Assembly: GCF_022828475.1 (NCBI RefSeq)
Contig: NZ_CP059557.1
Span: forward strand, 5,751,470-5,815,469
Length of the DNA: 64,000 nucleotides
Reading direction: 5' to 3'
DNA from: Saccharopolyspora gloriosae
GTDB taxonomy: Bacteria > Actinomycetota > Actinomycetes > Mycobacteriales > Pseudonocardiaceae
Shown: piece by piece, positions 1-12,828 of the stretch
Layout: each line of letters begins with the position of its first letter
Position numbering within the stretch: position 1 is the first letter of the stretch
Notes under the pieces: model-generated
The model's input: the letters and a program-made list of their open reading frames with translations, nothing else
Database searches by the model: none
Told to the model about the DNA's origin: nothing
Translations under genes and position numbers: made by a program

Positions 1-160
1 TCCAAGATGAGGCCACCCCGATCTGGGGTTTCGCGAAGTCGGCATCTCGCATGCCCACCGCCCGCAGCATGCCGCGGGCCGGGGAACGTTCGATCCCGTC
101 GGTGACCTCGTGGCTGCGAGGTTTCAAGTTCCGTGGTCCGGTGTGCTCGCCGCTAGTCAT
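1..160 (-). CDS. ilvD: Dihydroxy-acid dehydratase, N-terminal part (3' end outside window)
   Basis: Translating the minus strand from an ATG at 160-158 gives about 53 residues that match the start of IlvD, including the segment [18 protein letters not shown]. This is the conserved region of dihydroxy-acid dehydratase, the Fe-S enzyme that makes 2-oxo acids in valine, leucine and isoleucine synthesis. The frame stays open to the window edge, so the gene continues to the left. It lies 104 bp downstream of the rRNA operon terminator on the same strand. No clear ribosome binding site precedes the ATG. Identity rests on the motif only, but the motif is highly characteristic. Confidence 0.85.
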   Translation of the reverse strand, partial: MTSGEHTGPRNLKPRSHEVTDGIERSPARGMLRAVGMRDADFAKPQIGVASSW

Positions 161-263
161 CTGGTCGACTGTAACCCCGTCGACCCGGTCCGACACCACA
201 ACGACGACTTGGTCGGCCGTTCTCCCTGGGAATGCAGGAACGCTCCATGAGCCCCCGAGCATG

Positions 264-303
264 CAGAAACGCCCCACGACCATTCGGTCGTGGGGCGTTT
301 CTG
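264..303 (-). terminator. Strong intrinsic terminator hairpin of the rRNA operon
   Basis: An 18-bp perfect stem (264-281 with 286-303) closes a 4-nt loop. The arms read CAGAAACGCCCCACGACC and its complement. It lies just beyond the 3' end of 5S rRNA in the direction of transcription. The U-tract is short (TTT inside the arm), as is usual for actinobacterial terminators. Confidence 0.8.
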
Positions 304-312
304 GATGAGTAT

Positions 313-432
313 TGTCGGCGGTGTCCTACTCTCCCACACCCTATCGAGTGCAGTACCATCGGCGCTGGAGGGCTTAGCTTCCGGGTTCGGAATGGGACCG
401 GGCGTTCCCCGCTCCGCTAAAACCACCGACAA
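313..432 (-). rRNA. rrf: 5S ribosomal RNA
   Basis: On the minus strand the segment begins TTGTCGGTGGTTTTAGCGGA and ends in ACACCGCCGACAA. Its first and last bases pair to form helix I. The length of about 120 nt and the internal GAACCCGGAAGCTAAG are typical of actinobacterial 5S rRNA. It is the last gene of the 16S-23S-5S operon. Ends are accurate to a few bases. Confidence 0.93.
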
Positions 433-564
433 ACCACATACACCACACCCACAAACCATGAACCCATGATCACCGGGCAGGTGAAACCTTTATTCTGATA
501 TCAACAACAATCCAGGTTGCTGTTTCAGATACCGTATAGTGGATGCGTAGCAATCTTTGTGAAC

Positions 565-3637
<3,073 letters not shown>

Positions 3638-3852
3638 GGCCACAAAGATGCTCGCATCCACTATACAGTTCTCAAACAACAACCGAAAAAACACACACGT
3701 GTGTTCTCTCAGACACCCAACAGCGAACCGATGACAGAAAACAGAATGGCATTTCCACTAATCCTATGAGCACTCAGAGCACGAGAACATGCGCCTCATC
3801 AACCCTGAACACCCCACAACCCGGTCACCCAGACTGCGGAAGTGAGCTAGCT

Positions 3853-5377
<1,525 letters not shown>

Positions 5378-5491
5378 ATGTTTTAGAGTAATCCTGCCCC
5401 GAAATAAACGAGGCACCCCAGCAATCCCAAAGAATCGCCGAGGCAAAAATTTATCTAGATGAGTTTACCACTCACCATCATCGGCACGCTG

Positions 5492-5510
5492 TTGAGTTCT
5501 CAAAGAACAC
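5492..5510 (-). promoter_or_regulatory. boxA antitermination element in the rRNA leader
   Basis: The complement reads GTGTTCTTTGAGAACTCAA, the form of the Nus-factor boxA seen in actinobacterial rRNA leaders. It lies about 115 nt upstream of 16S. NusB/NusE loading here normally makes rRNA transcription resistant to Rho. Confidence 0.7.
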
Positions 5511-5594
5511 ACCCACACCATCACCCACAACCCCACACTCAGGGCCGCGAACTCCGGGGAGTCGTTTTCGTCTTTCGTTCTTGCGATGTTCCAA

Positions 5595-5714
5595 ACTCTA
5601 GCAGGCCCGATTTTCGGCCGTTTCAGGGGGGTCAACCTCGCGGTCACCCGCACCCCACAAACCGAAACCACCCGGCCCGCATTTTGAGTTTTGAATTCAG
5701 AGCCACCCACTCTA
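5595..5714 (-). promoter_or_regulatory. Candidate rRNA operon promoters (two TAGAGT boxes)
   Basis: Two TAGAGT hexamers on the minus strand (5600-5595 and 5714-5709) resemble actinobacterial rrn -10 boxes. A TTGACC lies upstream of the proximal box at 5635-5630, but the 29-nt gap is too long for an ordinary -35/-10 pair. The pairing, and which box is used, are therefore uncertain. The stretch 5378-6006 otherwise contains only leader and promoter sequence, with no convincing gene. Confidence 0.4.
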
Positions 5715-6006
5715 CCAGAACTACCCGGAAGCTTGGTCCGACCCCCACCGCACCCGGCCCGATTCGTTTTCGGCCCGTTCCGTGCTGGCAGAAAGAAATC
5801 TACATGGCCCTCACAAGCCCTTGAACACCACCCCCCTTTAACGCGAAAACACCAGGTCACCACCCGTCACTCAGATGGCGGCTTGTGCCGACCCCTTCGT
5901 TCGGCGGTCGACGGGCGATCTCCTTCGGGTGATCACCGTGCGTTTCACGGGTCCGGGCGGCGGGCCGCCGGTAGCCTGCTCGCCGACAAGGAGGCAGGGG
6001 GTAACA

Positions 6007-6210
6007 GTGGACTCGACACCGATCTACACCGAGTTGCAGCAGAAGCTGATCGACCCGGAGGCGAACAACTGGGGCCTGAGCGCCCCACCCGAGTTCGCCG
6101 CGGCGTTGACCGAGACGGCCGAATCGGCGGCAGCCGAACCCGTGGCCGTCGCGCAACAAGGCGACTCCGGCGGCCGTGCGAAAGGACGCAGGCACCGCGC
6201 GGCGGACTGA
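6007..6210 (+). CDS. Small acidic hypothetical protein (67 aa)
   Basis: A GTG start at 6007 follows AAGGAGG (5988-5994) with a long 12-nt spacer, and the frame ends in TGA before an intrinsic terminator. The protein begins VDSTPIYTELQQKLIDPE, is rich in Ala and Glu, and ends in a basic tail (KGRRHRAAD). There is no membrane segment or recognisable domain. It is transcribed away from the rRNA operon. The good start signal and the terminator after the stop support a real gene. Function is not recognised. Confidence 0.6.
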   Translation: MDSTPIYTELQQKLIDPEANNWGLSAPPEFAAALTETAESAAAEPVAVAQQGDSGGRAKGRRHRAAD

Positions 6211-6290
6211 AGTCCCGACTCGTTCCGCGCGCGGGGAGGCGCAAGCGGCTGACGACGTCAGGACACGACATCGATCGACCCGTGAACATG

Positions 6291-6326
6291 AAGAACCGCA
6301 TCGCGGATAACCACGATGCGGTTCTT
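6291..6326 (+). terminator. Intrinsic terminator
   Basis: A 13-bp perfect stem (AAGAACCGCATCG at 6291-6303 with 6314-6326) is followed by TTTTGCG. It ends the small gene at 6007-6210 and may also serve the minus-strand gene that ends at 6466. Confidence 0.8.
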
Positions 6327-6465
6327 TTGCGCTTGGTGCCCAGTCGAGGCGGAAAGTCGTCGCGGTCCGGGTCTCTCGGCTGCCGGCTCTCCGCCACGGC
6401 TCGCGGAGTACGGCACCGTCCACCGGTACCGGGACCAGTGGCCCGCCGGGACCACCGCCACCGGA

Positions 6466-6939
6466 TCAGTCCACAGCGGACGAGAATTGCGGCAGCGATA
6501 CCGAGGGAACGGTGGAGCTCTGCCGATCCTCGAGCTGTTCGGAACGTTGCTCGGAGATCGCCGGATCGAGTACCGGGTGTTCGGGCTGGGACGCCGGCTC
6601 TTCGGGCGCCGATTCGGCCGCGGGTTCCGGATCCTGCTGCTTGCTGACCCGATCCTTACTGCGTTGCGCGGCGCCGCGAATCTGCTCGGTCAGCTGCCGG
6701 TTCGCCTGCCGGGCATCGCGTTCATCCCGTTCCTGGCGCTTTGCGGCGGCCGCCGACTGCTCCCGCTCGGGAGCGCGCGCACGCTCGATGTATCGAGCGA
6801 ACACCCCGCGCAGACGCTGCGCGTGCCGTTCACTCAAGTCGATTTCGTAGGTCACACCGTCCAGCGCAAAAGTGACGGTCTGCTGGGCTGGCGACCCGTC
6901 TATGTCGTCGACGAGTTCGACCTGAATCCGCTCGGCCAT
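6466..6939 (-). CDS. Lsr2-like protein lacking the DNA-binding domain
   Basis: The 157-aa product starts MAERIQVELVDDIDGSPAQQ, closely matching the N-terminal oligomerisation domain of Lsr2, the actinobacterial H-NS analogue. Residues 1-55 align well with the full-length Lsr2 encoded next door (7342-7686). The remainder is different: a charged, Glu/Arg/Gln-rich, probably helical stretch (about 55-110), then a Pro/Glu-rich disordered tail ending in SSAVD. The WAREQG and RGR motifs of the Lsr2 C-terminal AT-hook-like domain are absent. The ATG at 6939-6937 is preceded by ACAGGTG. By inference it could form mixed oligomers with Lsr2 and modulate it without binding DNA. This has not been shown. 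Confidence 0.75.
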   Translation of the reverse strand: MAERIQVELVDDIDGSPAQQTVTFALDGVTYEIDLSERHAQRLRGVFARYIERARAPEREQSAAAAKRQERDERDARQANRQLTEQIRGAAQRSKDRVSKQQDPEPAAESAPEEPASQPEHPVLDPAISEQRSEQLEDRQSSTVPSVSLPQFSSAVD

Positions 6940-7341
6940 GATCACCTGTCTCGGGAACGTGCCCCGTCTCGATCCGCGACACCTTGCAGGCGAGACTCCT
7001 GCGACCCTGACCCACGTTGTAGCACGCGGCATCGCTGTTGTCTCGCGTCAACGATAGAACAGCACCACCGACGGTTGAGAACCGCCGTGCGGGGGCACCG
7101 TCGACCCACGATGCCGGGTCACCGGGGGAACCACCCACGACCCACCGTAGCCGATCGACAGCGAAATCGAGAAAGTAATGTGCCGCACAACGGAGGACTC
7201 TCCGTCGGATCGGACCTCCGTCGCAGTGCTCACCAGACCCAGGGTGGCACATTTTCGCAACAACGGTTTATTGTTCTGAACGTTCTTCGTACGCTCTTGC
7301 ACGAAGGCCAGCAATAACGAACCGGAATCGAGGGTTTTCCA
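6940..7341. promoter_or_regulatory. Shared promoter gap between two divergent Lsr2-type genes
   Basis: This 402-bp gap has no gene. It is locally AT-richer than its surroundings between 7150 and 7320, and holds an AACAA-N7-TTGTT inverted repeat at 7258-7274. Lsr2 is known to bind AT-rich DNA, so autoregulation here is plausible but inferred. Confidence 0.4.
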
Positions 7342-7686
7342 GTGGCGCAGAAGGTCACCGTGCAGCTCGTCGACGACGTCGACGGGTCGGAAGCAGAGTC
7401 GACGGTCGAGTTCAGCCTCGACGGGGTCGACTACACCATCGACCTGTCCTCCGACAACGCCGCCAAACTGCGGGACTCGCTGGCGTCGTACGTCTCCAGC
7501 GCCCGCCGGACGGGTGGCCGCAAGCGCGCCGCGGGCAAGGCCAACAAGGCCGCGGCCGCACCGACGGCTGCCGATCGGGAACGCAACCAGGCCATTCGGG
7601 AATGGGCTCGGGAGCAGGGCATGCAGGTGTCGGATCGGGGACGCATTCCCTCGGAGATCGTGGACGCCTACGACAAGGCCAAGTGA
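7342..7686 (+). CDS. lsr2: Lsr2, H-NS-like nucleoid-associated protein
   Basis: The 114-aa product has the canonical two-domain Lsr2 plan. An N-terminal beta-sheet dimerisation domain ([20 protein letters not shown], residues 1-60) is joined by a basic, Ala/Lys-rich linker (64-85) to a C-terminal domain with IREWAREQG and [14 protein letters not shown]. The RGR is the AT-hook-like minor-groove binding motif. Lsr2 bridges DNA and silences AT-rich, often horizontally acquired genes. The GTG start follows TCGAGGG with a 7-nt spacer. A hairpin at 7719-7743 ends the gene against the convergent ribokinase gene. Confidence 0.95.
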   Translation: MAQKVTVQLVDDVDGSEAESTVEFSLDGVDYTIDLSSDNAAKLRDSLASYVSSARRTGGRKRAAGKANKAAAAPTAADRERNQAIREWAREQGMQVSDRGRIPSEIVDAYDKAK

Positions 7687-7718
7687 GTCGATCGGGATGT
7701 CGCGCGGCGCCGTCCACG

Positions 7719-7743
7719 CGAGACCGGACATTTTCCGGCTCGA
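7719..7743. terminator. Terminator hairpin between lsr2 and the ribokinase gene
   Basis: CGAG-A-CCGGA pairs with TCCGG-CTCG around CATTT, giving a 9-bp stem with one bulge between two convergent genes. Confidence 0.5.
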
Positions 7744-7790
7744 TCGCGACGACGCTTCGCGACATTCCCGTTCCGCCGTCCGCAGAGCAC

Positions 7791-8702
7791 TCAGCGTTCT
7801 GCGTCGCGGAACTCCCTGATCTCCTGATCCGTCGGCATCGCCGACATGGCGCCGTTGCGCCCCACGGTCAAGGCCGACGCGGCCGAGGCCCGCTGCATCG
7901 CCTCCTCGATCTCGCCGCCCGCCGCACGCGTGGCCGCGAGCACTCCGACGAAGGTGTCGCCCGCCGCCGTCGTGTCCACCGCGCGCACCGGATGCGCGGG
8001 AACCTCCATGATGTCGCCCGCTCGATTCCCGTAGAGCGATCCGGTCGCACCGAGCGTGATGACGACCTCCGGCACCAGATTCACCAATTTCCGCAACGCC
8101 GCTCGCGGATCATCGGAACCGGTCAGTACCGCTGCCTCGTGTTCGTTGGGCACCAACATGTCCACGTTCGCGAGCAACGCTTCCGGAAGTTCCGCCGCCG
8201 GTGCGGGCGTGAGAATCACCGGAACGCCCGCTTCACGAGCGGCGACCGCGGCGGATTCGACGCCGGAGAACGGGATCTCGAGCTGCAACAGCAACGCTCC
8301 GCAACCCGCGATCAGTTCCGCGTCACCGGGCGCGAGTGAATCCATCGCCGCATTGGCTCCCGGCACCACGACGATCGCGTTTCCGCCGTCGTCATCGACC
8401 ACGATATGCGCGGTACCGCTGTTTCCGGTCACTGTGCGCAACCCATCGGTATTCACGCCGTATTCGGTCAATGCGGTCTGCAACCGCTCTCCCAGTTCAT
8501 CGTCGCCGACCGCTCCGATGAACCGCGTGGGAGCACCTGCTCGCGCGGCGGCGACCGCCTGATTCGCCCCTTTTCCTCCCGGTGCAGTGCGGAATTCGCG
8601 TCCGAGCACGGTTTCACCGCGTCGGGGCGCGATTCCGACATAGGCCACCAGATCCATATTGCAACTGCCGAACACGGCCACCGTCGTCGTCACGCGACCC
8701 AT
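7791..8702 (-). CDS. rbsK: Ribokinase (PfkB family sugar kinase)
   Basis: The 303-aa product is a PfkB-family kinase that phosphorylates D-ribose to ribose-5-phosphate in the cytoplasm. The N-terminus carries the substrate loop GSCNMDLVAY and the first PfkB signature APGGKGANQAVAAARAG (around residues 40-55). The second signature, DTTAAGDTFVGVLAA, with the catalytic Asp, lies near residue 255. The length is normal for RbsK. The ATG at 8702-8700 is chosen to give the usual short N-terminus, although the upstream GGGGAT is a weak ribosome binding site. No ribose transporter or RbsR is adjacent, so the true sugar could differ. Confidence 0.85.
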   Translation of the reverse strand: MGRVTTTVAVFGSCNMDLVAYVGIAPRRGETVLGREFRTAPGGKGANQAVAAARAGAPTRFIGAVGDDELGERLQTALTEYGVNTDGLRTVTGNSGTAHIVVDDDGGNAIVVVPGANAAMDSLAPGDAELIAGCGALLLQLEIPFSGVESAAVAAREAGVPVILTPAPAAELPEALLANVDMLVPNEHEAAVLTGSDDPRAALRKLVNLVPEVVITLGATGSLYGNRAGDIMEVPAHPVRAVDTTAAGDTFVGVLAATRAAGGEIEEAMQRASAASALTVGRNGAMSAMPTDQEIREFRDAER

Positions 8703-8794
8703 GATCCCCGATGAGCCCTGGCGACACAGGCGGCTCACCGTGGCAGGCGACCCGTAACATGCCGTGCATCCAGGGAAGGAGAGGGCGAGCAGCG

Positions 8795-9877
8795 GTGGAA
8801 TACGTGGTGACGGCGGAACTCGAACCGCCGGTGACGGCACAGGGGCTCGACGAACTGCAGCAGCAGGGCGTGGTGGCGCTGCTGGATCGCAGGCTCGCAC
8901 TCGTGGAAGGGGTCACCGACCCGGATCAGGCCGACATCGACGTGCTGGACTACCGGATCTCGCCGAGCGCGGACCGCGCCAACGTCGTTCTCGTGCTGGA
9001 CGCGCCCTCCCTGGTCTCGGCGGAGTGGGCGGCGGCAACGGTGCTCGACGAGCTGCTCGGCGAGATCGAGCTGCTCAACGGGTGGTCGGTGGCGGACTCG
9101 AAGGTGCGCATCACCGAGGACGAGTTCAACTTGAGCCTGGCCGCGGCGGACGTGCGCACCCCGGACGACTCCAGCGCCCTGGAAGCAGCCGTGGAGGAGG
9201 CGCTGGAGTCCTCCTCGGTCGAGCCCGCGCTGGAGACGAAGCACTGGCGGGAGACGCTGCTGCAGTGCTCGACGCGGCTGCGCGCGTTCGGTGCGGACGC
9301 GTTCGCCGCGGAGGGCGCGACCGAATCGGCCGGGCGGCTCGCGGCGGGGGCGTTGATCCACGCGGTGTGGGTGGTGACGGACGAGATCTTCTACGACGAG
9401 CTGTCGCTGTCGATCAACAACGCCACGGTGGACGAGGCGCAGGGGCTGTTGGTGCTGGAGGAGTTGCCGCCCTGCTACGACGACCGCTACGACTCCGCGT
9501 TCGCCCGCGCGTTCCTGCTGGCTTCGGCCGCGGTGGCGACTCGGCTGTCGGAGGAGGTGTGGACACCTCCCCGGTGCGTAGCCGAGGCGTTGGCGCTGCG
9601 GCTGATGATGCACGAGGCGCAGGTCCTGCTGGAGGCCGCTGACCTGCTGGGGTGGGCGGAGAGCACGCCGATCTTCGCGAAGTTCACCGCCGCCGCGTTC
9701 ACCGACACCGCGCACGAGGAGCTCTACGAGGTCGACATCCGGCTCGACGAGAACTCGACGGAGCCGTTGCTCTCCGAGCTGGAGACGGGGTTGCGGGATC
9801 GCGGGCTGGCGTTCGAGCAGTGGTTCGGCAGGCGCGACGGCGCCCCCGGGCTGCATCCGTATTTGCAGTTCCTGTGA
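8795..9877 (+). CDS. Hypothetical actinobacterial protein, all-alpha (360 aa)
   Basis: A GTG start at 8795 follows GGAAGGAGAG (8774-8783). The protein is acidic and soluble, with no signal peptide or membrane helix. The first 90 residues alternate beta and alpha (ADIDVLDYRISPSADRANVV, then LVLDAP), and the rest is rich in Ala/Leu/Glu helices. I do not recognise a family or a catalytic motif. The gene stands alone, with a strong bidirectional terminator after it, and diverges from rbsK. Codon use and GC match neighbouring real genes. Confidence 0.8.
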   Translation: MEYVVTAELEPPVTAQGLDELQQQGVVALLDRRLALVEGVTDPDQADIDVLDYRISPSADRANVVLVLDAPSLVSAEWAAATVLDELLGEIELLNGWSVADSKVRITEDEFNLSLAAADVRTPDDSSALEAAVEEALESSSVEPALETKHWRETLLQCSTRLRAFGADAFAAEGATESAGRLAAGALIHAVWVVTDEIFYDELSLSINNATVDEAQGLLVLEELPPCYDDRYDSAFARAFLLASAAVATRLSEEVWTPPRCVAEALALRLMMHEAQVLLEAADLLGWAESTPIFAKFTAAAFTDTAHEELYEVDIRLDENSTEPLLSELETGLRDRGLAFEQWFGRRDGAPGLHPYLQFL

Positions 9878-9898
9878 ACTGAGGCGCCGAACAGCGAA

Positions 9899-9932
9899 AA
9901 AGCCCGCCGGATCGAGTGGTCCGGCGGGCTTT
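9899..9932. terminator. Bidirectional intrinsic terminator
   Basis: A 13-bp perfect stem, AAAGCCCGCCGGA with TCCGGCGGGCTTT, encloses an 8-nt loop. A and T runs sit at its outer ends, so it can work in both directions between two convergent genes. Confidence 0.85.
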
Positions 9933-9952
9933 CGCTCGTTCTGGTGGTGGCT

Positions 9953-10825
9953 TCAGTCTTGGTTGCGCACCGAGAACGGTGGCACCGTGCAGCCGATGAG
10001 GCTGGCGTCGTCGATGGTGCGCGGCTGGTATTCGCTGCTCGGCAGGTTCTCCAGCATCAGGTTCGTCGGGTCGTCGACCGGTTCGGCGCGGCCGAACAGG
10101 AACGCCCACTCGTGCTCGTCGGAGCCGAAGTAGGTGACGGATTCGAACACCGAACGGAACCGGTTGTAGGCGCGGATCAGCGTCTCGTTGCGCCACACCG
10201 TGGGGCAGCCGGCCTGGAACGCGACCACCCCGCCCGGCGCGAGCACCGTCTGGCAGCGCTGCAGGAACTCCAGGCCGTAGAGCCGGTTGTGCTGGCCGTC
10301 GGCGTCGTCGGCGCGTTCGTCGGGCAGGTCCACGACGACGAGGTCGTAGCCTTCCGGCGGGGCCTGGTCGAGGAAACCGATACCGTCGGCGTAGTGCAGG
10401 GTGATCGGCCCGTCGCCGCGTTCCAGCGCGGGCAGTTCCTCGGTCGTGTAGCCGTAGGGCAGGTGTTCGGCGCAGATCCGGACGCATTCCTCGTCGATGT
10501 CGACGTGGTCCACGCGGGTCGCTCCGGCAGCGACGGCGAGCTTGCCGGCGACGCCTTCGCTGGAGCCGATGATGAGCACCCGGTCCAGGTTCGCGGCCAG
10601 CAGGAAGCCGGGGACCAACATGGCCTCGTGGTAGACCAGCTGGGAAAACTCGGTGCTCTGCCTGTCGTCGTCGCAGAACAGCGAGACGCCCTGCGAGGTG
10701 CGGCCGATGAGCACGTGCTGGTAGGCGGTGTCGCCTTCCCACACCACCTCGTCGACCCGCCACAGCCGCCGCATGTCGGCGCCCAGGGGCTCACTGACCC
10801 AACGCTGCCCGTCGATTTCGATCAA
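9953..10825 (-). CDS. speE: Spermidine synthase-like aminopropyltransferase
   Basis: The 290-aa product fits the spermine/spermidine synthase family, which transfers the aminopropyl group of decarboxylated SAM to putrescine. It shows the Rossmann nucleotide loop VLIIGSSEGVAGK (about residues 85-97), the acidic VDIDEECV motif and DLVVVDLPDE with the catalytic Asp region. The start is TTG at 10825-10823 behind an excellent CGAGGAGGAACACCG ribosome binding site. It is the last gene of a three-gene polyamine operon (ODC, speD, speE), with 106 bp separating it from speD. The substrate amine cannot be fixed from sequence. Confidence 0.85.
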   Translation of the reverse strand: MIEIDGQRWVSEPLGADMRRLWRVDEVVWEGDTAYQHVLIGRTSQGVSLFCDDDRQSTEFSQLVYHEAMLVPGFLLAANLDRVLIIGSSEGVAGKLAVAAGATRVDHVDIDEECVRICAEHLPYGYTTEELPALERGDGPITLHYADGIGFLDQAPPEGYDLVVVDLPDERADDADGQHNRLYGLEFLQRCQTVLAPGGVVAFQAGCPTVWRNETLIRAYNRFRSVFESVTYFGSDEHEWAFLFGRAEPVDDPTNLMLENLPSSEYQPRTIDDASLIGCTVPPFSVRNQD

Positions 10826-10931
10826 CGGTGTTCCTCCTCGAAACGTCGCCCTCGATGGGCGGAAGAACGCACTTGAGTGTCCATTGTGGAGGGGATCCCG
10901 CCGGCCCGCGGCCCGCGAGCCGACGGGCCGG

Positions 10932-11333
10932 TCACGACACCAGTTCGGGGTCGTAGTCCCGTCCCCGGCGGATCGTGCGGGTGTTCACCGACCCGGGCCG
11001 CAGTGCCTCGGCCAGCAGCTCGACCGCGCGTTCCGGCTGCGCGGTGTTCCCGCAGGTGAACACATCGATGAAAATCGATCCCACTTCAGGGTAAGTGTGC
11101 AGCGACGCGTGGGATTCCGACAACAATGCCAGCACGGTGACGCCTTGCGGCTCGAACCGTTCGGCGATCACTTGGCACACCGTGGCCTGCGAGCGGCTCA
11201 ACGCGCTGTGCAAGGTGTCCCGCAGGAACTGCTCGTCGTCGAGCAGCTCCGCGTCCACGCCGTCGAGCTCGGCGAGTACGTGCTGCCCGGTGAACAGACC
11301 GACGGGTTGCAGGGTTCCGGCATCAATCGACAT
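10932..11333 (-). CDS. speD: S-adenosylmethionine decarboxylase proenzyme
   Basis: The 133-aa product is a class 1B bacterial SAM decarboxylase, which supplies the aminopropyl donor for SpeE. The self-cleavage site is LSESHASLHTYPE. Cleavage before Ser74 would create the pyruvoyl cofactor, with His79 and Cys94 (VFTCGN) as the other processing and catalytic residues. Length matches the small SpeH-type enzymes. The gene lies between the ODC gene (96 bp upstream) and speE on the same strand, as expected for a spermidine operon. Confidence 0.92.
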   Translation of the reverse strand: MSIDAGTLQPVGLFTGQHVLAELDGVDAELLDDEQFLRDTLHSALSRSQATVCQVIAERFEPQGVTVLALLSESHASLHTYPEVGSIFIDVFTCGNTAQPERAVELLAEALRPGSVNTRTIRRGRDYDPELVS

Positions 11334-11429
11334 CTATCGACCTCCCAACATTTCGCAGATTTCGCTGAGAACGTTCTCGTTCGCGCCGACTGGCGCACCG
11401 CTGCGGCGGAATCCGCCCTGCCGCAGCGG

Positions 11430-12650
11430 TCAGGGTCGCTCGTGCCCGTCGATGCAATAGGTCGGCAGCGGCGGGAAGCCGTTGAAGCCGACCGAGGCGT
11501 AGCTGGCCGTGTACGCGCCGGCGCTGAGCAGGTCCACGGTGTCGCCCGCACGCAGCGTGAGCGGCAGCTCGTAGTGGGTGTGCTGGTAGATCACGTCGTC
11601 GCCGTCGCACGTGGGTCCGGCGAGCACGACCGGCCCGACCGGGTCGCCGTCGCGGGAAGTGCGCAGCCGGTAGGTGATCGCTTCGCCCTCGGTTTCGGCG
11701 AGCCCGTTGTAGCGGCCCACGTCGAGGTAGATCCAACGCCGGTCGCTGCCGGTCTCGGGCGTGGTGAGCACGACTTCGCTGTGCAGCACGCCCGCGTCGC
11801 CGACGAGGCGGCGACCCGGCTCGATGAGCAGTTCCGGGCGTTCGGCGCCGAATTCGCGGTCGAGCGCCTGCTCGATGCGGCCGGTGTAGTCGGTCAGCGG
11901 CGGTGCGGATTCGGTGTACTGCGCGGGAAGTCCGCCACCGAGGTTCACCATACGCGGCCGGACGCCGTGTTCGGCGGCGCCGCGGAACACCTCGTGCGCT
12001 GCGCGGATTCCGTGTTCCCATGCGGCGGCGTCGTGTTGCTGCGATCCGATGTGGAACGACACGCCGTAGGGGTCGAGGCCGAGTTCGGCGGCGCGGGTCA
12101 GCAGTCGCACCGCGGTCTGCGGTGGACAGCCGAACTTCCGGCCGAACGGGGTGCGGGATCCCTTGTTGTCCACCAGGACTCGGCAGAAGACTCGCGATCC
12201 GGGGGCCGCTTCGGCGATCGTCGTGAGGTCCGCTTCGCTGTCGGTCGCGAACAGGCGCACGCCCTGTTCGAAGGCGCGGGCGATGTCGGCGCGCTTCTTG
12301 ATGGTGTTGCCGTAGGAGATCGAGTCCGGTTCGGCGCCTTGTTCCAGGCACAGGTCGATCTCGCCGGGGCTCGCCACGTCGAACGAGGAACCGAGTGCCG
12401 CGAGCGCGGCGACGACCTCGGGCATGGGATTGGCCTTGACCGCGTAGCAGATGCGCGCGTCCGGCAGCGCGGTTCGCAGTTGCGCGTAGCGTTCGCGAAC
12501 CACCGTCAGGTCCATCACCAGGCAGGGTGTGCCGGGTACCGCGCGATCCAGGAAGTCCTGGATGCGTTCAGCGGAACGTGCCGCGGTTCCGGCGACGTTT
12601 CCGTCGCTCGGGCGGTCCGTCACACCGGTGGTGGCGGACTGATCGGTCAA
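11430..12650 (-). CDS. Ornithine decarboxylase, PLP fold type III
   Basis: The 406-aa product belongs to the Orn/Lys/Arg decarboxylase class II (alanine-racemase fold) family. The PLP lysine is Lys72 in YAVKANP. SFHIGSQ and the GGGLPAQY loop bind the phosphate, and the C-terminal GPTCDGDD supplies the active-site Cys from the partner subunit. It probably makes putrescine for the downstream speD and speE. A DapA-type or lysine substrate preference cannot be excluded. The TTG start at 12650 is chosen because GGAGGT (12663-12658) sits 7 nt upstream. The N-terminal 28 residues are Ala/Thr-rich and probably disordered. Confidence 0.88.
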   Translation of the reverse strand: MTDQSATTGVTDRPSDGNVAGTAARSAERIQDFLDRAVPGTPCLVMDLTVVRERYAQLRTALPDARICYAVKANPMPEVVAALAALGSSFDVASPGEIDLCLEQGAEPDSISYGNTIKKRADIARAFEQGVRLFATDSEADLTTIAEAAPGSRVFCRVLVDNKGSRTPFGRKFGCPPQTAVRLLTRAAELGLDPYGVSFHIGSQQHDAAAWEHGIRAAHEVFRGAAEHGVRPRMVNLGGGLPAQYTESAPPLTDYTGRIEQALDREFGAERPELLIEPGRRLVGDAGVLHSEVVLTTPETGSDRRWIYLDVGRYNGLAETEGEAITYRLRTSRDGDPVGPVVLAGPTCDGDDVIYQHTHYELPLTLRAGDTVDLLSAGAYTASYASVGFNGFPPLPTYCIDGHERP

Positions 12651-12828
12651 TCCCGTTACCTCCGTGTTCTGCGCGGCCTCGCGTGGGGTTCACCGTCGGG
12701 CCACCGTGCGGGCGGCCGAGTGCCGACCAAGCACGGTACCGGTCAACGCAGTGGATTACGAACCGATCGGGTGAAACGACCGGGGCTGCGGAGGCGATTG
12801 TGACTACTCCCACGACCGAGGGGCGCGC

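Noticed and set aside
10728-12803. Plus-strand open frame of 691 codons opposite speE, speD and ODC
   Set aside because: Antisense to three recognised enzymes with motif-level support; composition is that of a shadow frame.
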